NCBI GenBank assembly: GCA_018136815.1
Contig: CM030933.1
Location: 5,410,282 to 5,474,281, forward strand
Direction of reading: 5' to 3'
From: Isochrysis galbana
Lineage: Eukaryota > Haptophyta > Isochrysidales > Isochrysidaceae
Length of the DNA stretch: 64,000 bases
Part shown: in pieces, positions 61,876-64,000 of the stretch
Layout of the letters: each line of letters starts with the position of its first letter
How positions within the stretch are numbered: position 1 is the stretch's first letter
The notes under the pieces: model-generated
Seen by the model: only the letters and a program-made list of their open reading frames with translations
What the model was told of the DNA's origin: nothing
Databases searched by the model: none
Position numbers and translations under genes: made by a program

Positions 61876-62899
61876 TCAGCAAAAAAATGGGAAATGGGGG
61901 GTTCTCGGGCGAAATTTTCGAAAATTGGCCAATTTTCAGCCTCAGAAGACCAAGCGCTACAAAGTATTCGGGCCCCCTCCGGTATATTTTTACTGATGCC
62001 CTTCATACACAAAGCACGCACAACTAGCAGTGACGGAGCCATAAACTCTGCCAGCTCACAATGTCCACAGAATTTGCTTCTCTATCTCTACCTCTACCTC
62101 TACCTCTACACATTTTATGATCATCAACACGCATTGCGCATTGCGCATTGCGCACTGCGATTGGCTTCAATGTTCACTGTGTACATGAGTACCATAACTA
62201 ACAGCCGCTCACAAAAGGCGAAGGCCCGACTTTGCACTTTGCACCGAGACTGGGCAGGCTGCTTGCGCTTTGGTGTTGATCCCGTTGCCAGTTGTACTGG
62301 GAGGCCCAACAAGCACAAGCACCATATTCACAAATGACACCCTTGCAGCTACGCCAATCGCCGCAGCCGCCCGCGCTCACTGTGGACAGTGGCGCACAGC
62401 GTCGAAATCGGACATGCCACGGCTTCAATGCTGCCCGCTGCCGTCCCGGTGCTGTGATTGAAACGCGCGAATGAGCCGGCACCGAGCGCGCTGAGGTGGC
62501 GTTCCGTCGAATATGGGACACAGCTAAAGTTGAGCCATGGTCCGTTTACAATAATAACCGAATGTATGTAAACATAACACTATGATTGAGTCCACTGGTA
62601 CTCCTACGCTCCTACGCACCCGCAATCATACGCCTGGCGCACGGCTTCCTTCTCACATATTCACTCAAGGACAACTTCATGACGCCGTCTTCACATCTCA
62701 CGAGAGCCACGCATGCTGCTTAGAATTAGAGTACTCTAGGGCTTCTGTCGGAGCTTCTGCGAGGTAATCGCGAGTTCTCGCCGCCGACGCTAGGTGACCT
62801 CATCGACTCGCTCTCGCTCTCTCTTGCTCTCTCTCGTTCTTCCTCGCCCTCCCTCTGCCAGCCGAGTGAGTGAGCTCCAGCCGGGGACGACAAACACAC
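61876..62899. other. No gene; simple repeats
   Basis: TCTACC hexamers lie at about 62085-62108 and GCATTGC heptamers at 62130-62158. The remainder is unremarkable, with no protein-like frame. Confidence 0.5.
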
Positions 62900-62900
62900 A

Positions 62901-62992
<92 letters not shown>
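62900..62992 (+). repeat. (CT)n(CA)n compound microsatellite
   Basis: About 50 bp of CT followed by about 38 bp of CA, starting about 190 bp upstream of the next start codon. It probably lies in the leader or promoter. Confidence 0.95.
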
Positions 62993-62994
<2 letters not shown>

Positions 62995-63088
62995 AGCATA
63001 CACACATGTGCGCGCACGCACCACTCTCGCCTCCTGCTGAGCCTGCTGCCTCACTGCCTGCCGTAGAGAAGACTCGCATTGCTCTGCC

Positions 63089-63750
63089 ATGCTCTCCTTG
63101 GTCGCCTCGACGATGTTTCTTGGTCTCCAGCTCGCACCGCTCCGACTATCCGCTCAAACGACGCAAGCAGTCATGCAGGTGCGCATCGCCAAGAAACAGA
63201 TTTCGTACACACCGAATACACAGACCATCTGTGGACTACACTGTGCAGCATTGATCTCATCGCGGGTCTATCGTGCTGGACTAAACATGGCCTGCTTCAG
63301 GTGAAACCGATGCGGGCAGCCCCAGTGATGCAAGAGGAGTCTGATCCCTTCGAGATGGCGACTGCGCAAGGCGACAGCCTTATGATGATGCTCGGCAACC
63401 TTGAGCCGCCACCATCGTTGCCCGGACTCAAGGAGGCCATTTCCTCTGGTGATCTGGGTAAGCTTCGCGTTGCACAATTTGAGCTCCTCATCGATCAAAC
63501 GCTCATGTATGACACCGAGGGTGAGGGAGACAGCATTCGTCTCCTGCCGACCGCGGCGACGATGGCACAGGATGACGATCTGACGAAGGAGAAGATGCGA
63601 TATGTCTACGCCTACGGCATCAAGATGTTCATGGCTGGTTTCTTAGAGCAAGAAACCCTACAGGAAATAATCTTGGAGAGGCTTGCCAAGAAGGTAGGCC
63701 TTGACGGACCGGGATTCGATCAGTGGCTCGAGATGCCTGCCGTCGTCTAG
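63089..63750 (+). CDS. Unknown two-exon protein with targeting-type N-terminus
   Basis: Model: join(63089..63178,63301..63750), 179 aa. The donor GTGCGC and acceptor TTCAG keep phase 0. Exon 1 encodes MLSLVASTMFLGLQLAPLRLSA, a signal-peptide-like start. Exon 2 encodes an acidic, helix-rich protein (LPGLKEAISSGDLGKLRVAQ, YVYAYGIKMFMAGFLEQETL, EIILERLAKKVGLDGPGFDQW) with no cysteines in the mature part. A single long frame from 63079 reads through the intron but would replace the hydrophobic start by an unstructured one, so I prefer the spliced form. I do not recognise the family; a plastid or secreted protein is likely. Confidence 0.65.
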
Positions 63751-64000
63751 AGCCAGCGCCAAAACTGCGTTCTAGACACATAGCGATTCGGGAGGCCTCT
63801 CACAAAACGAATGCCATGGGTGGAGACGCCACAACGGCTAGCGAACGCTCTGTGCAGACGGGGTCGCTATTAGAATTTGGGCTACCCTTTTAATTGCGGC
63901 GGGCAGTCGCTTTGCCTTTGCGTAGCAACATACATATCCTTAACCTTCTTTTAAAAACACGCTCTTGAAGGTGTCCGCTACCGCTACGCTACTAATACTA
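63751..64000. other. 3' flank, no gene seen
   Basis: Probably the 3' UTR and terminator side of the preceding gene. No open frame of interest reaches the right edge. Confidence 0.5.

Overview
The window looks like nuclear DNA of a GC-rich, intron-containing, photosynthetic-type protist. Genes are split by short GT-AG introns. They include a SWEET sugar carrier, a plant-type glutaminyl cyclotransferase and a clock-type pseudo-receiver protein. Runs of C/G, (CT)n and (CA)n are frequent. A haptophyte-like microalga is my best guess, but it is an inference from gene content and style. There is no operon logic: about a dozen unrelated host genes sit as islands in a sea of mobile DNA.

Layout. 0-4 kb: first exon of cyclin H at the left edge (minus strand), then repeats and low complexity. 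4.2-6.3 kb: a kinesin with an N-terminal PX domain and a C-terminal motor. 6.7-14.3 kb: mobile-element mosaic, with a TIR element inserted in a dispersed repeat, a LINE 3' fragment, an LTR remnant and a small ShK-like exon. 15.3-16.5 kb: two-exon SWEET transporter. 17.9-23.2 kb: defective chromodomain-bearing Ty3/gypsy element on the minus strand. 23.8-26.8 kb: inverted-repeat-bounded segment carrying a folate-receptor-like Cys-rich gene. 28-29.6 kb: five-exon glutaminyl cyclotransferase. 29.9-33.1 kb: a dispersed ORF repeat split by a LINE insertion with a 19-bp target duplication, then a hAT-like TIR element with an 8-bp target duplication. 33.4-35.4 kb: ankyrin pseudogene and a small membrane/secreted gene. 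35.8-36.9 kb: fucosyltransferase-like gene. 38.2-39.5 kb: three-exon TFIIH subunit Tfb4/p34. 39.9-44 kb: transposase remnants and an intact copy of the dispersed ORF. 45.6-46.3 kb: HAD hydrolase. 48.2-52.3 kb: a seven-exon gene fusing a pseudo-receiver, coiled coil, PAS domain and ankyrin repeats. 53.4-54.3 kb: TIR-like elements. 55.3-59.8 kb: F-box/LRR gene. 60.5-61.4 kb: GNAT acetyltransferase. 63.1-63.75 kb: unknown two-exon gene with a targeting-type N-terminus.

The most novel points are two protein architectures (pseudo-receiver/PAS/ankyrin and PX/kinesin-14-like) and several mobile elements whose ends, target duplications and, in one case, an empty-site relative can be read directly. 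Two TFIIH subunits (cyclin H and Tfb4) lie about 38 kb apart. Exon models were built by hand from splice signals, reading phase and family resemblance; no search or transcript data were available.
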